A stretch of DNA of 64,000 nucleotides from Nocardia terpenica (lineage in GTDB: Bacteria > Actinomycetota > Actinomycetes > Mycobacteriales > Mycobacteriaceae). The notes beneath the pieces were generated by a model. It was not told the origin of the DNA and did not search any database. It saw only the letters and a list, made by a program, of their open reading frames with translations. The DNA lies in assembly GCF_013186535.1 (NCBI RefSeq), contig NZ_JABMCZ010000002.1, positions 1 to 64,000 on the forward strand. Direction: 5' to 3'. Positions 42,801 through 50,759 of this stretch are shown piece after piece (positions within the stretch are counted from its first letter, which is position 1; every line of letters begins with the position of its first letter). A program made the translations under genes and the position numbers.

Positions 42801-43286
42801 TCAGACCGGGCGGTACTCGCGGGAGCGGGTGCCGCGGGCCGAGGTGTTGAGGGCCTCGACCGCGGCGACCAAGGGGGCCAGTTCGGAGTCGGCGGCGGCC
42901 TGGCGGAGGGCGCCGGTGAGGGCGTCGTCGTGGGTGGGGCGGGCCTCGGCGAGCAGGGTCAGGCCGTCGGGGGTGACGTCGGTGTAGATGCCGCGGCGGT
43001 CGTCGGGGCACAGGTAGCGCTGTAGCAGGCCGCGGTCCTCGAGGCGGGTGACCAGGCGGGTGGCCGCGCTCTGGCTCAGCGCCACCGAATCGGCGACCTG
43101 ATTCATCCGGAGGTGGCCGCCGGGGCCGTCGTGCTGACGGCTCAGCACCACCAGCAGCGAATACTCGCGGACGCTGAGCCCGTGTCCGGCCAGTGCGCGT
43201 TCGATGTGCGCCTCGATGCGGTCGTGTAGCACCGACAGCGCGTACCAGCCGTCGGCCAGGCCGGTCAGCGCGGCGTCCGCGGTCAT
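42801..43286 (-). CDS. MarR-family transcriptional regulator
   Basis: The 161-residue product starts MTADAALTGLADGWYALSVLHD, with AGGAGG five bases upstream. It has the MarR winged helix (LRMNQVADSVALSQSAATRLVTRLEDRGLLQR) and the wing motif CPDDRRGIYTDVT. It is divergent from an MFS transporter with a shared 158-bp promoter region, so it very likely represses that transporter and itself in response to a small ligand. Confidence 0.92.
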   Translation of the reverse strand: MTADAALTGLADGWYALSVLHDRIEAHIERALAGHGLSVREYSLLVVLSRQHDGPGGHLRMNQVADSVALSQSAATRLVTRLEDRGLLQRYLCPDDRRGIYTDVTPDGLTLLAEARPTHDDALTGALRQAAADSELAPLVAAVEALNTSARGTRSREYRPV

Positions 43287-43347
43287 GGATCCTCCTGCGT
43301 ACGGGGTTGCGACACCCAGGGTACCCCGCGCGTGAAATATGACGCTC

Positions 43348-43370
43348 TTGCATATAATGCGCGTGTGCAA
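43348..43370. promoter_or_regulatory. Probable MarR operator overlapping a promoter
   Basis: TTGCA and TGCAA flank 13 bp, and inside is the tighter dyad GCAT-ATA-ATGC. The plus strand reads TATAAT at 43353-43358, an ideal -10 for the MFS gene. A repressor bound here would mask the promoter. This is inferred from position and symmetry. Confidence 0.55.
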
Positions 43371-43444
43371 TTATTGTCGACGCTCGTAATGAGCATCCGC
43401 AATGAGCGGATCGACTCCCAATGACATCAGGTGGAGGCACACTC

Positions 43445-44626
43445 ATGCCGCTCGCACTGCTGGCCCTGACCGTCGGGGCCTTCGCCATCGGCACAACGGA
43501 ATTCGTGGTCGTCGGCCTGCTGCCGGGCATCGCCGGCGCATATTCCGTTTCGATACCGGTGGCCGGTTGGCTGATCACCGGATACGCGCTCGGCGTCCTG
43601 GTCGGCGCGCCGATCATGATCGCGCTCGGCACCCGCGTCGCGCGCAAGCGCATGCTGCTGATCAGCCTCGCCCTGCTGATCGCGGGCAATATCCTGTCCG
43701 CTGCCGCACCGAATTTCGGCCTGATGCTGACCGGGCGGGTCGTCGCCTCGCTGGCGCACGGCGCGTTCTTCGGCATCGGCTCGGTGGTGGCGGGCAGCCT
43801 GGTGCCGCCACAGCGGCGGGCGGGCGCGATCTCGCTGATGTTCGTCGGGCTGACGGTCGCCACCGTGGCGGGGGTGCCGCTGGATACGCTGCTCGGTCAG
43901 CATTTCGGGTGGCGGCTGGCATTCGCGCTGGTGGCGGTGGCCGGGGTGGTCGCCTTCGCGGGTGTCGCCGCGCTGGTGCCGGATCGACCCGCGCCGCAGG
44001 GCGCGCGGCTGCGGCACGAGCTGGCCGTGTTCACCAATCCGCAGGTGCTGCTGGCGATGGCCATGACGGTGCTGGGCTTCGGCGGCGTCTTCGCGGCCAC
44101 CACCTATCTCGCGCCGATGATGACCGAGGTCACCGGGTTCGCGGAGAGCTCGGTCACCTGGATCATGGTGCTGTTCGGCCTGGGCTTCCTGATCGGCAAT
44201 CTGGTCGGCGGCCGCTTCGCCGACCGGCACCTGATGCCGATGCTGTATCTCACCCTCGGCGGCCTGGCGATCGCGCTCGGCCTGTTCACCGTCACCGCGC
44301 ACAACAAGATCACCGCGGGCATCACCGTAATGCTCATCGGCGCACTGGGATTCGCCACCGTGCCGCCGCTGCAGAAGCGAGTCCTCGACCACGCCGCCAG
44401 CGCCCCCACCCTCGCCGCGGCCCTGAACATCGGCGCCTTCAACCTCGGAAACGCCTTGTCCGCCTGGCTGGGCGGACTGGTCATCGCCGCCGGTTACGGC
44501 TACACCGCACCCAACTGGGTCGGCGTGGCGCTGTCGGGCACCGCGCTGGGTCTGGCGGTACTGTCCGGCGCGCTGGAGCGGCGCACGCGGGCTAGTGGCG
44601 AACCTCTTGTGGCAGTGGGTAATTGA
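43445..44626 (+). CDS. MFS drug/sugar-type efflux transporter
   Basis: The 393-residue protein starts MPLALLALTVGAFAIGTTEFVVVGLL, the signature of the AraJ/PbuE-like DHA1 group of major facilitator exporters. It has GTRVARKRMLL as the loop 2-3 motif and twelve hydrophobic segments. GGTGGAGG stands seven bases before the ATG. The exported compound is unknown. Its divergent MarR gene suggests induction by a toxic or aromatic compound. Confidence 0.9.
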   Translation: MPLALLALTVGAFAIGTTEFVVVGLLPGIAGAYSVSIPVAGWLITGYALGVLVGAPIMIALGTRVARKRMLLISLALLIAGNILSAAAPNFGLMLTGRVVASLAHGAFFGIGSVVAGSLVPPQRRAGAISLMFVGLTVATVAGVPLDTLLGQHFGWRLAFALVAVAGVVAFAGVAALVPDRPAPQGARLRHELAVFTNPQVLLAMAMTVLGFGGVFAATTYLAPMMTEVTGFAESSVTWIMVLFGLGFLIGNLVGGRFADRHLMPMLYLTLGGLAIALGLFTVTAHNKITAGITVMLIGALGFATVPPLQKRVLDHAASAPTLAAALNIGAFNLGNALSAWLGGLVIAAGYGYTAPNWVGVALSGTALGLAVLSGALERRTRASGEPLVAVGN

Positions 44627-44637
44627 GGGCTCGAGTA

Positions 44638-44926
44638 GGCCCCGGCCAAAAGCATGCCGGGGCCAAAGAGTGAAAGCATGCCGGGGCCAACGAGTGAAGG
44701 CACACCGGAGCCGACGAGTAAAAGCACACCGGAGCCGACGAGTAAAAGCACACCGGAGCCAACGAGTAAAAGCACACCGGAGCCAACGAGTAAAAGCACA
44801 CCGAGGCCAACGAGTAAAAGCACACCGAGGCCAACGAGTAAAAGCACACCGAGGCCAACGAGTAAAAGCACGCCGAGGCCAACGAGTAAAGGCACACCGG
44901 GCCGACGGGTGAAGGCACGCCGGGGC
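44638..44926 (+). repeat. Hairpin plus eleven-unit 24-bp array (family A, copy 5)
   Basis: GGCCCCGGC and GCCGGGGCC pair around CAAAAGCAT (44638-44664), 11 bp after the MFS stop codon. Eleven tandem units follow; nine are exactly 24 bp and unit 10 is 23. Units drift gradually along the array (ends CCGGGGCC, then CCGGAGCC, then CCGAGGCC), showing serial local duplication. It fills the 349-bp gap before glmS, and no gene was recognised there. Confidence 0.93.
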
Positions 44927-44975
44927 GGGGCACGTCTCCTGTACCCGGCCGCATCCCGTTAGGGGTGCGGGTGGG

Positions 44976-46841
44976 TTATTCCACCGTGACGGACTTGGCC
45001 AGGTTGCGGGGCTTGTCGATGTCGTAGCCGCGGGCCTGGGCTACCTCGGCGGCGAAGATCTGGAGGGGGACGGTGGACAGTAGGGGCTGGAAGAGGGTGG
45101 GGGCGGCGGGGATTTCGATGAGGTGGTCGGCGAAGGGGCGGACGGTGTCGTCGCCCTCCTCGGCGATCACGATGGTGCGGGCGCCGCGGGCCTGGATCTC
45201 GCGAATGTTGCTGAGCAGCTTGGAATGCAGCACCGCGCGGCCCTTGGGCGAGGGCATCACCACGATGACCGGCAGGCCCTCCTCGATGAGCGCGATCGGG
45301 CCGTGTTTGAGCTCGCCCGCCGCGAAGCCCTCGGCGTGCATGTACGCCAGCTCCTTGAGCTTGAGCGCGCCCTCGAGCGCCACCGGGTAGCCGACGTGGC
45401 GGCCCAGGAACAGCACCGTCGACTGGTGCGCGAACCGGCGGGCGACCGCACGCACCTGCGGCGCGGTCTCGAGCACCCGCTCGACCAGCTTCGGCATGGC
45501 CTCGAGCTCGCCGAACTCGCGCGCCACCTCGTCCGGGTACTTGGTGCCGCGGGCCTGCGCGAGGGCAAGTCCGACAAGGTAGTTCGCGGTGATCTGGGCG
45601 AGGAACGCCTTGGTGGAGGCGACGCCGATCTCGGGGCCGGTGCGGGTGTAGAGCACGGCGTCGGACTCGCGCGGGATCTGCGCGCCGTTGGTGTTGCAGA
45701 TGGCCAGCACGCGCGCCTTCTGCTCCTTGGCGTGCCGCACCGCCTCCAGCGTGTCGGCGGTCTCGCCGGACTGCGAGATCGCCACCACCAGCGTCGACCG
45801 GTCCAGAACCGGGTCGCGGTAACGGAACTCGCTGGCCAGCTCCACCTCGACGGGCAGCCGGGTCCAGTGCTCGATCGCGTACTTGGCCAGCAGGCCCGCG
45901 TGATACGAACTGCCGCAGGCGACCACGTACACCTTGTCGAATTCGCGCAGTTCCTGATCGGCCAGCCGCTGCTCGTCGAGCACGATGCGGCCGTTCGCGA
46001 AATGCCCCATCAGCGTGTCGGCCACGCCGGACGGCTGCTCCTCGATCTCCTTGAGCATGAAGTAATCGTGGCCGCCCTTCTCGGCCGCGGCCAGATCCCA
46101 GTCGATGGTGAACGGGCGGGTCGCAACGCCGGTGGCGCCGTCGAAGTCGGTGACCGTGTAGCCGTCGGCGGTGATCACCACCGCCTGGTCCTGGCCCAGC
46201 TCGACCGCCTCGCGAGTGTGCTCGATGAACGCGGTCACGTCGGAGGCGATGAACATCTCGCCCTGACCGACGCCCACCACCAGCGGGGTCGAGCGGCGCG
46301 CGGCCACGATCGTGCCCGGATGGTCGGCGTGGGTGAACACCAGCGTGAACGCGCCCTCCAACCGGCGCAGCACCGACAGCGCGCTGCCGACGAAGTCGCC
46401 CGCGGTCGGGCCGGTGGCGTAGACGCGCGCCACCAGGTGCACCGCGACCTCGGTGTCGGTGTCGCTGCGCAGTTCGACGCCCGCCTCCTCCAGTTCGCGG
46501 CGCAGCGGGGCGAAGTTCTCGATGATGCCGTTGTGCACGACGGCGACCGTGCCGGTGCCGTCGCGGTGCGGGTGCGCGTTGCGGTCGGTCGGGGCGCCGT
46601 GCGTGGCCCAGCGGGTGTGTCCCATGCCGGTGCTGCCGGCGAAGGCGTCGATGCCGGTCTCGGCGAGTTCGGCCTCCAGATTCGCCAGGCGACCGGCCTT
46701 GCGCTCCACCGCGATCGAGCCCGCGCCGTCGAGAATCGCCACACCCGCGGAGTCGTATCCCCGGTATTCCATGCGGCGCAGCGCGTCCACGACGACGCCG
46801 AGCGCGTCCCGGTATCCGACGTACCCAACGATTCCGCACAT
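44976..46841 (-). CDS. glmS: Glutamine-fructose-6-phosphate aminotransferase
   Basis: GlmS makes glucosamine-6-phosphate, the entry to UDP-GlcNAc. The 621-residue product starts MCGIVGYVGYRDALGVVVDALRRMEYRGYDSAG, with Cys2 as the N-terminal glutaminase nucleophile. Two SIS sugar-isomerase domains follow (ACGSSYHAGLLAKY, SQSGETADTLEA, CNTNGAQIPRESD), and the end is PRNLAKSVTVE. It is the partner of glmM further along the window. It corresponds to Rv3436c. Confidence 0.98.
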   Translation of the reverse strand: MCGIVGYVGYRDALGVVVDALRRMEYRGYDSAGVAILDGAGSIAVERKAGRLANLEAELAETGIDAFAGSTGMGHTRWATHGAPTDRNAHPHRDGTGTVAVVHNGIIENFAPLRRELEEAGVELRSDTDTEVAVHLVARVYATGPTAGDFVGSALSVLRRLEGAFTLVFTHADHPGTIVAARRSTPLVVGVGQGEMFIASDVTAFIEHTREAVELGQDQAVVITADGYTVTDFDGATGVATRPFTIDWDLAAAEKGGHDYFMLKEIEEQPSGVADTLMGHFANGRIVLDEQRLADQELREFDKVYVVACGSSYHAGLLAKYAIEHWTRLPVEVELASEFRYRDPVLDRSTLVVAISQSGETADTLEAVRHAKEQKARVLAICNTNGAQIPRESDAVLYTRTGPEIGVASTKAFLAQITANYLVGLALAQARGTKYPDEVAREFGELEAMPKLVERVLETAPQVRAVARRFAHQSTVLFLGRHVGYPVALEGALKLKELAYMHAEGFAAGELKHGPIALIEEGLPVIVVMPSPKGRAVLHSKLLSNIREIQARGARTIVIAEEGDDTVRPFADHLIEIPAAPTLFQPLLSTVPLQIFAAEVAQARGYDIDKPRNLAKSVTVE

Positions 46842-46947
46842 GGGTCCCCACCCTACTGGGAGCGGACGCGCATGCGAATCGGACAGTATGGTGCCGAATG
46901 CCGGGCGAAACGCCGTAAGACGGCGCTCTCGAGTTAAGTTCGAGGTC

Positions 46948-47814
46948 GTGTCGGCGTCTGTGAAATCGCTCCTGAGCTCCCTGACCAGCCCGGGCCCGCA
47001 TCGGGTCATGCGCGGCAACCTGGCCATCGCGGGGCAGCCCGGCGTGGTGTGCACCCCGGAAAACGGCCTCAACCTGCCCGCAGTCGCCTTCGGGCACGGG
47101 TGGCTGACCGGCGTCGGCAACTATCGCAAGCTGCTGGAACACCTGGCGTCCTGGGGTTTCGTGGCCGCGGCCCCCGATACCGAGCGCGGGCCGATCCCGT
47201 CACACCTGAATCTGGCCGCCGATCTGCTCACAACGCTGGACATCTGCGCGGGCGTGCGGCTCGGTAGCGGCGCGATCAGCGTGCATCCCGACCGGTTGGC
47301 GCTGGCCGGGCACGGGATGGGCGCGGGCGCCGCGGTGATCGCGGCGGCGCAGCGCCCGGTCGCCGCGGTCGCGGCGCTGTTCCCGGCCCGCTCGGCCCCC
47401 GCCTCGGAATCGCTGGCCCCCGATATCGACGCCCCCGCCCTGATCCTGGTGAGCCCCGAGGACATCGACTCGGCGACCTCCAACGCCCTCTCGCTGGCCA
47501 CCGCCTGGGGCGGCCCCATGGTGCTGCGCGCCCTCGACAAGGGCTCCCACAACGGCCTGATCGAGGGCCGCCGCGCCCTCGCCGCCCTCGGCGCCGGTAA
47601 ATACGAGCCCCGCACCGCCCGCCTCACCCGCGCCCTGCTCACCGGCTACCTCACCTACCAGCTGCTCGGCGACAAGAAGTACAAGCCCTTCGCCGACCCG
47701 GAGGCGATCCTCCCCCACACGCAGGCGATCGACCTGGAGGCCCTGGCCGAGAAGGAGCCGGAGCGACCGTCGAAACTGCAACTGCTGCAGGCGGTTCAGT
47801 CGCTGCGGAAATAG
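46948..47814 (+). CDS. Alpha/beta-hydrolase-fold protein lacking the nucleophile serine
   Basis: The product of about 288 residues starts VSASVKSLLSSLTSPGPHRV at GTG. It resembles dienelactone hydrolase/chlorophyllase-type proteins (PAVAFGHGWLTGVGNYRKLLEHLASWGF). The nucleophile elbow reads LAGHGMGAGAAV, with Gly in place of Ser, so normal serine hydrolase chemistry is not expected. The Asp (ILVSPEDID) and His (LDKGSHNGLI) positions remain. It diverges from glmS. An in-frame GTG at 46960 is an alternative start. Confidence 0.75.
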   Translation: MSASVKSLLSSLTSPGPHRVMRGNLAIAGQPGVVCTPENGLNLPAVAFGHGWLTGVGNYRKLLEHLASWGFVAAAPDTERGPIPSHLNLAADLLTTLDICAGVRLGSGAISVHPDRLALAGHGMGAGAAVIAAAQRPVAAVAALFPARSAPASESLAPDIDAPALILVSPEDIDSATSNALSLATAWGGPMVLRALDKGSHNGLIEGRRALAALGAGKYEPRTARLTRALLTGYLTYQLLGDKKYKPFADPEAILPHTQAIDLEALAEKEPERPSKLQLLQAVQSLRK

Positions 47815-47820
47815 GGGGTC

Positions 47821-48120
47821 TCACACCAGCCAGCTCTTGCGGCGGTAGTAGGGGTCGTCATCGTCGTCGGTGGGGTTGACGACCTCCACGGAGCGGCGGG
47901 CCGTTCGAGAGCGGGTTACGGCTTCGGTCCAGGTCGGGGCGGGGCGGCGGGTGCGGGCTTCCGGTCCGTGTTGTTTCTGCTGGGCGGATGCGCGCTGGGC
48001 GGCGCAGTCGCGGTCGTTGGCGGCGGTGCGCTGCCGTATTTCGTCCAGTTCGGTTGTCAGGAGGGACATTCGGCGGGAGTTCTCGGCGGCGAGGAGTTCT
48101 ATGTCGGCGGCATGGTTCAC
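47821..48120 (-). CDS. Small charged protein of unknown function in a T7SS-like locus
   Basis: The 99-residue hydrophilic protein starts VNHAADIELLAAENSRRMSLL at a GTG overlapping the previous stop by 4 bp. A heptad-like helical N-terminus (LLTTELDEIRQRTAAN) is followed by a basic middle and an acidic NPTDDDDDPYYRRKSWLV end. I recognise no family. Its coupling to the 515-residue protein suggests a chaperone or accessory role. Confidence 0.7.
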   Translation of the reverse strand: MNHAADIELLAAENSRRMSLLTTELDEIRQRTAANDRDCAAQRASAQQKQHGPEARTRRPAPTWTEAVTRSRTARRSVEVVNPTDDDDDPYYRRKSWLV

Positions 48121-49664
48121 GGGAGGGGGCCTGCTTCCGGGAGTTGCGCTCCGGTCCCGGGTTGGTCCCGGTCGGTGGGCGGGGTGATGCGGTTGCGGTG
48201 TTCCATTCCCTCGCTGCGGTTTTCGGAGCGGGGTAGGGGGCCCGCGGTGGGGAGTTGGGCGCCCGAACTGTCGTCGGGGGGCGGGGTGGTGGGCGGATTG
48301 TCCCTGGGGGCATCCGATTTCGGGTCGGGCCGGGGTGGACCGATCGGGTGCACGTGCTCGGGGATCGCCGGGTCGGTGGTGGGGTCGGGGGGCGTGCTAC
48401 CGGGGGACCTGTGGACGGTGGTGGAGATGATCGGGTCGCCGTGCTCGTCGAGGGTGGCGGTGTAGGTCTTGCTCTCATCGCCCTCGGACAGGTCCACCGT
48501 CAGTTCGTGGTTCGGGTCCACCTCGAGTCGCACATGCCTGCCGGCGATGTCGAATTCGGCCGGTGCCTGCCGGTTCTCCGGCGCAGGCGAATCACCTTGC
48601 GGGACGGCCTCATGCGGTGCGGCGGATGCCGCGACATCGTGCAGCGCGCCCTCGATTCCCCGCTGGATCAGGCCGGAGAGTGCGGAGGTTTGCGGTGGTG
48701 GGGTACCGGGTAATTCAGCCGCTGTGGGTGGGGATGAAATCGAAACGCCTGGTGTTCCGGGGGAACTCGGCTGCGCCGGGCCGCGCTGCCGCGACACGGC
48801 ACCCGGTATCGGGTAGTCGGACTCGTGCACCTCGTTCATGGCGGCCGCGATCTTCCGGTACAGCTGCTCGATGGTGGTATCGGTGCCCTGGCAGCCGCTC
48901 ACCCAGGTCTCCAGCTTGTGCTCGACATCGGGTTTGAATGTCCGGCTCAGCCAGTCGGTGCAGGCGTCGTGGCACAGCTTGCCGGTTCCGAAGCCGATGT
49001 CGTTGCGGTCGTCGATGCGGTCGACCTGTGCGCCGCCCGCGACCGTCGTGGTGACGGTCAGATTCCCCTCGGGGAAAACGCTTTTCAGCGCGCGGACCTG
49101 ATCGCCGCCGATCCACTGCCCGGCCTTCGCCACCGCGACGATGGTCCGGATGTCGGCGGCGGACTTGCCGCCGATGGTCACCTGCTGCCCCGGCTCGAGC
49201 AAACCCAGTGTGAGATAAGCCTTCTCGAACACCGCCCGGCGCGCGGCGGCCATCATCGCCTCGAGCGCGGCCGCGGCCGCGCGCGCGGTGTCGATATCCC
49301 CACTCGCACACCGCACCTGGTCGAAGAGCAGGCGCTGCGCCGTCTCCGCGGCCGCGCCCCCGCTCCACACCGACGGCAACCGCCGCAAATGCCCGCGCTG
49401 CGCCTCGAGTTGGGTGTCGGCCTCGGCCAGCGCCGCATGCACCTCCTGCCGGGCCGCGTCCAGCCGCTCCAGAGTCATGCCGCGCTGCTGGTCGTAGAGC
49501 GCCTCGAGCTGGGCCACCCGGTAACCGCCCGGCACCGCACCGAATGCCTCGATGTAGAGCGGCAGAAAGTCGGACCAGTACCGCAGCCCGGGCGCACCGT
49601 AGTCCAGCAGATCGCCGACGCTGCTGTTCGCGTGCGCTGCGAACTCCGCTTCCTGGTCCGCCAT
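48117..49664 (-). CDS. Large Pro-rich protein with N-terminal helical WxG-type region (T7SS-associated)
   Basis: In this 515-residue protein, residues about 1-285 are helical, with a WxG-like turn in PSVWSGGAAAETAQRLLFDQ. A Pro/Ser/Thr-rich stretch follows, then a small beta-rich segment (FDIAGRHVRLEVDPNHELTV) and a second low-complexity tail. It has no signal peptide and no membrane helix. It follows an EspC-like gene by 24 bp, the arrangement of ESX substrates and their partners. Its function and toxicity are unknown. Confidence 0.7.
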   Translation of the reverse strand: MADQEAEFAAHANSSVGDLLDYGAPGLRYWSDFLPLYIEAFGAVPGGYRVAQLEALYDQQRGMTLERLDAARQEVHAALAEADTQLEAQRGHLRRLPSVWSGGAAAETAQRLLFDQVRCASGDIDTARAAAAALEAMMAAARRAVFEKAYLTLGLLEPGQQVTIGGKSAADIRTIVAVAKAGQWIGGDQVRALKSVFPEGNLTVTTTVAGGAQVDRIDDRNDIGFGTGKLCHDACTDWLSRTFKPDVEHKLETWVSGCQGTDTTIEQLYRKIAAAMNEVHESDYPIPGAVSRQRGPAQPSSPGTPGVSISSPPTAAELPGTPPPQTSALSGLIQRGIEGALHDVAASAAPHEAVPQGDSPAPENRQAPAEFDIAGRHVRLEVDPNHELTVDLSEGDESKTYTATLDEHGDPIISTTVHRSPGSTPPDPTTDPAIPEHVHPIGPPRPDPKSDAPRDNPPTTPPPDDSSGAQLPTAGPLPRSENRSEGMEHRNRITPPTDRDQPGTGAQLPEAGPLP

Positions 49665-49688
49665 CAGCTCACCTGGGCTCTCGTCGAG

Positions 49689-50030
49689 CTACTGATTGCC
49701 GGCGGCGGCGATGCGCCGGGCATTCTCGCGTTCGGTCGTCGAATAATCGACGCCCGCGGTCCCGAGCGCATCCGCGGTCGCGGAAACGGCCCGGCTCCAC
49801 TGCCGCAGCCAGTGCGAAATGCGTTCCAGCCCAGCGTGAACGGCCTCACCGTGGGCGGCGTAATTCCGTCCGGCTTCGGATTCCGCGCCGCCGCGGCCGG
49901 TGCCGAAGAGCTGCGCGTCCAGCCGCCCGGCGTGCTGCGCGATCGTTTCCGCGGACCGCCGCATCTCCGCGGCCAGACTCGCCACCCCGGCGACGTCGAT
50001 GCTCACGCCGTCGGAACCCGTACCCGTCAT
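49689..50030 (-). CDS. EspC/WXG100-like type VII secretion target
   Basis: The 113-residue helical-hairpin protein (MTGTGSDGVSIDVAGVASLAAEMRR) has the features of the ESX-1 EspC-type family: two long helices, a short turn around HWLRQWS, and YSTTERENARRI near the C-terminus, which fits the YxxxD/E export signal. It starts a minus-strand set with the 515-residue and 99-residue proteins. It is probably exported as a dimer with a partner. Confidence 0.75.
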   Translation of the reverse strand: MTGTGSDGVSIDVAGVASLAAEMRRSAETIAQHAGRLDAQLFGTGRGGAESEAGRNYAAHGEAVHAGLERISHWLRQWSRAVSATADALGTAGVDYSTTERENARRIAAAGNQ

Positions 50031-50035
50031 GTCCC

Positions 50036-50344
50036 CTACTTGTCCAGGTTCCCCTGATCGGTCCGCACCCATTCGGTCGTCCCGTCCGGGTGGTGGTGGA
50101 ATTCCCAGGCCGCGTAATCGCCGTCGGTGTCGACAATGGTGACGTGGTCGGCGAGACCGTCGTGGTCGGTGTCGGTCCACACCTCCATGGAGTGGCCGCC
50201 GTGCACGGTCTCGGTGTCGGCGATACCGTCGCCGGTGAGATCCTGTGTCGGATGGTGCAATTCGATCGAACCGAGGCCGCCGAGATCGGAGTGGGCATCG
50301 ACCTCCGGCAGGTCCAGGCCAGGCAGATCGCCCGAGTGGATCAT
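50036..50344 (-). CDS. DUF6802-like acidic protein with calcium-loop-like repeats
   Basis: The 102-residue protein has three Asp/Gly loops of the thrombospondin type 3/dockerin kind: DLTGDGIADT, DTDHDGLADH and DTDGDYAA. They alternate with short strands (EVWTDTD, VTIVDTD, WEFHHHP). It lies 5 bp upstream of the EspC-like gene, so it probably belongs to that operon. It has no signal peptide. Binding of divalent metal is inferred from the loops. Confidence 0.7.
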   Translation of the reverse strand: MIHSGDLPGLDLPEVDAHSDLGGLGSIELHHPTQDLTGDGIADTETVHGGHSMEVWTDTDHDGLADHVTIVDTDGDYAAWEFHHHPDGTTEWVRTDQGNLDK

Positions 50345-50423
50345 GGTGCGGCTCCTCGAAGGACAGACGACAGATGTCGTTCCATCCTGGCATCCGCCGG
50401 GGTCGCGGCGCAGCCGGGTCGAG

Positions 50424-50615
50424 TCAGTTCTTGGGGATGATCACCCACAGCAGCAGGTAGAGGAGAAACTGCGGGCCCGGCAGCAGGCACGACAGCACGA
50501 ACAGCAGGCGGATCACGGTGGCGTTCCACCCGAAGTACTCGGCCAGGCCGCCGCAGACGCCGCCGATCCACTTGTCGGTCCGGGAGCGGGTCAGGCGCCG
50601 GGTCGGTGTAGTCAT
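50424..50615 (-). CDS. Small stand-alone PspC-domain membrane protein
   Basis: The 63-residue protein is just a PspC domain (RSRTDKWIGGVCGGLAEYFGWNATVIRLLFVL) ending in WVIIPKN, with AGGAG upstream. It is the third PspC domain in the window. It is probably linked to envelope stress. It diverges from the ABC-F gene. Confidence 0.88.
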   Translation of the reverse strand: MTTPTRRLTRSRTDKWIGGVCGGLAEYFGWNATVIRLLFVLSCLLPGPQFLLYLLLWVIIPKN

Positions 50616-50759
50616 CGAAATTCTCCTTGTCTGTTTCCCTTCGCCGTCCACTCTGCCGAACGCGGCCCCGCCCGCGCATCGGGCGCAGGACCCATCGGCA
50701 CCCTGATTTCCGCGGGCCCGGGCTCAGGGTGCAACCCCGAACACGGCAGACTCGTCACG

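Noticed and set aside
44665..44926. Possible CRISPR array
   Set aside because: Units of 24 bp are directly adjacent with no unique spacers, no cas genes are near, and the same design recurs elsewhere with other unit sequences.
44595..44962. Open frames of about 100 codons over the family A array near glmS
   Set aside because: They only translate the 24-bp repeats into STPEPTSK-like octapeptides.
46842..46947. glmS ribozyme or riboswitch upstream of glmS
   Set aside because: The gap is only about 106 bp, no ribozyme core was seen, and this element is not known in actinobacteria.
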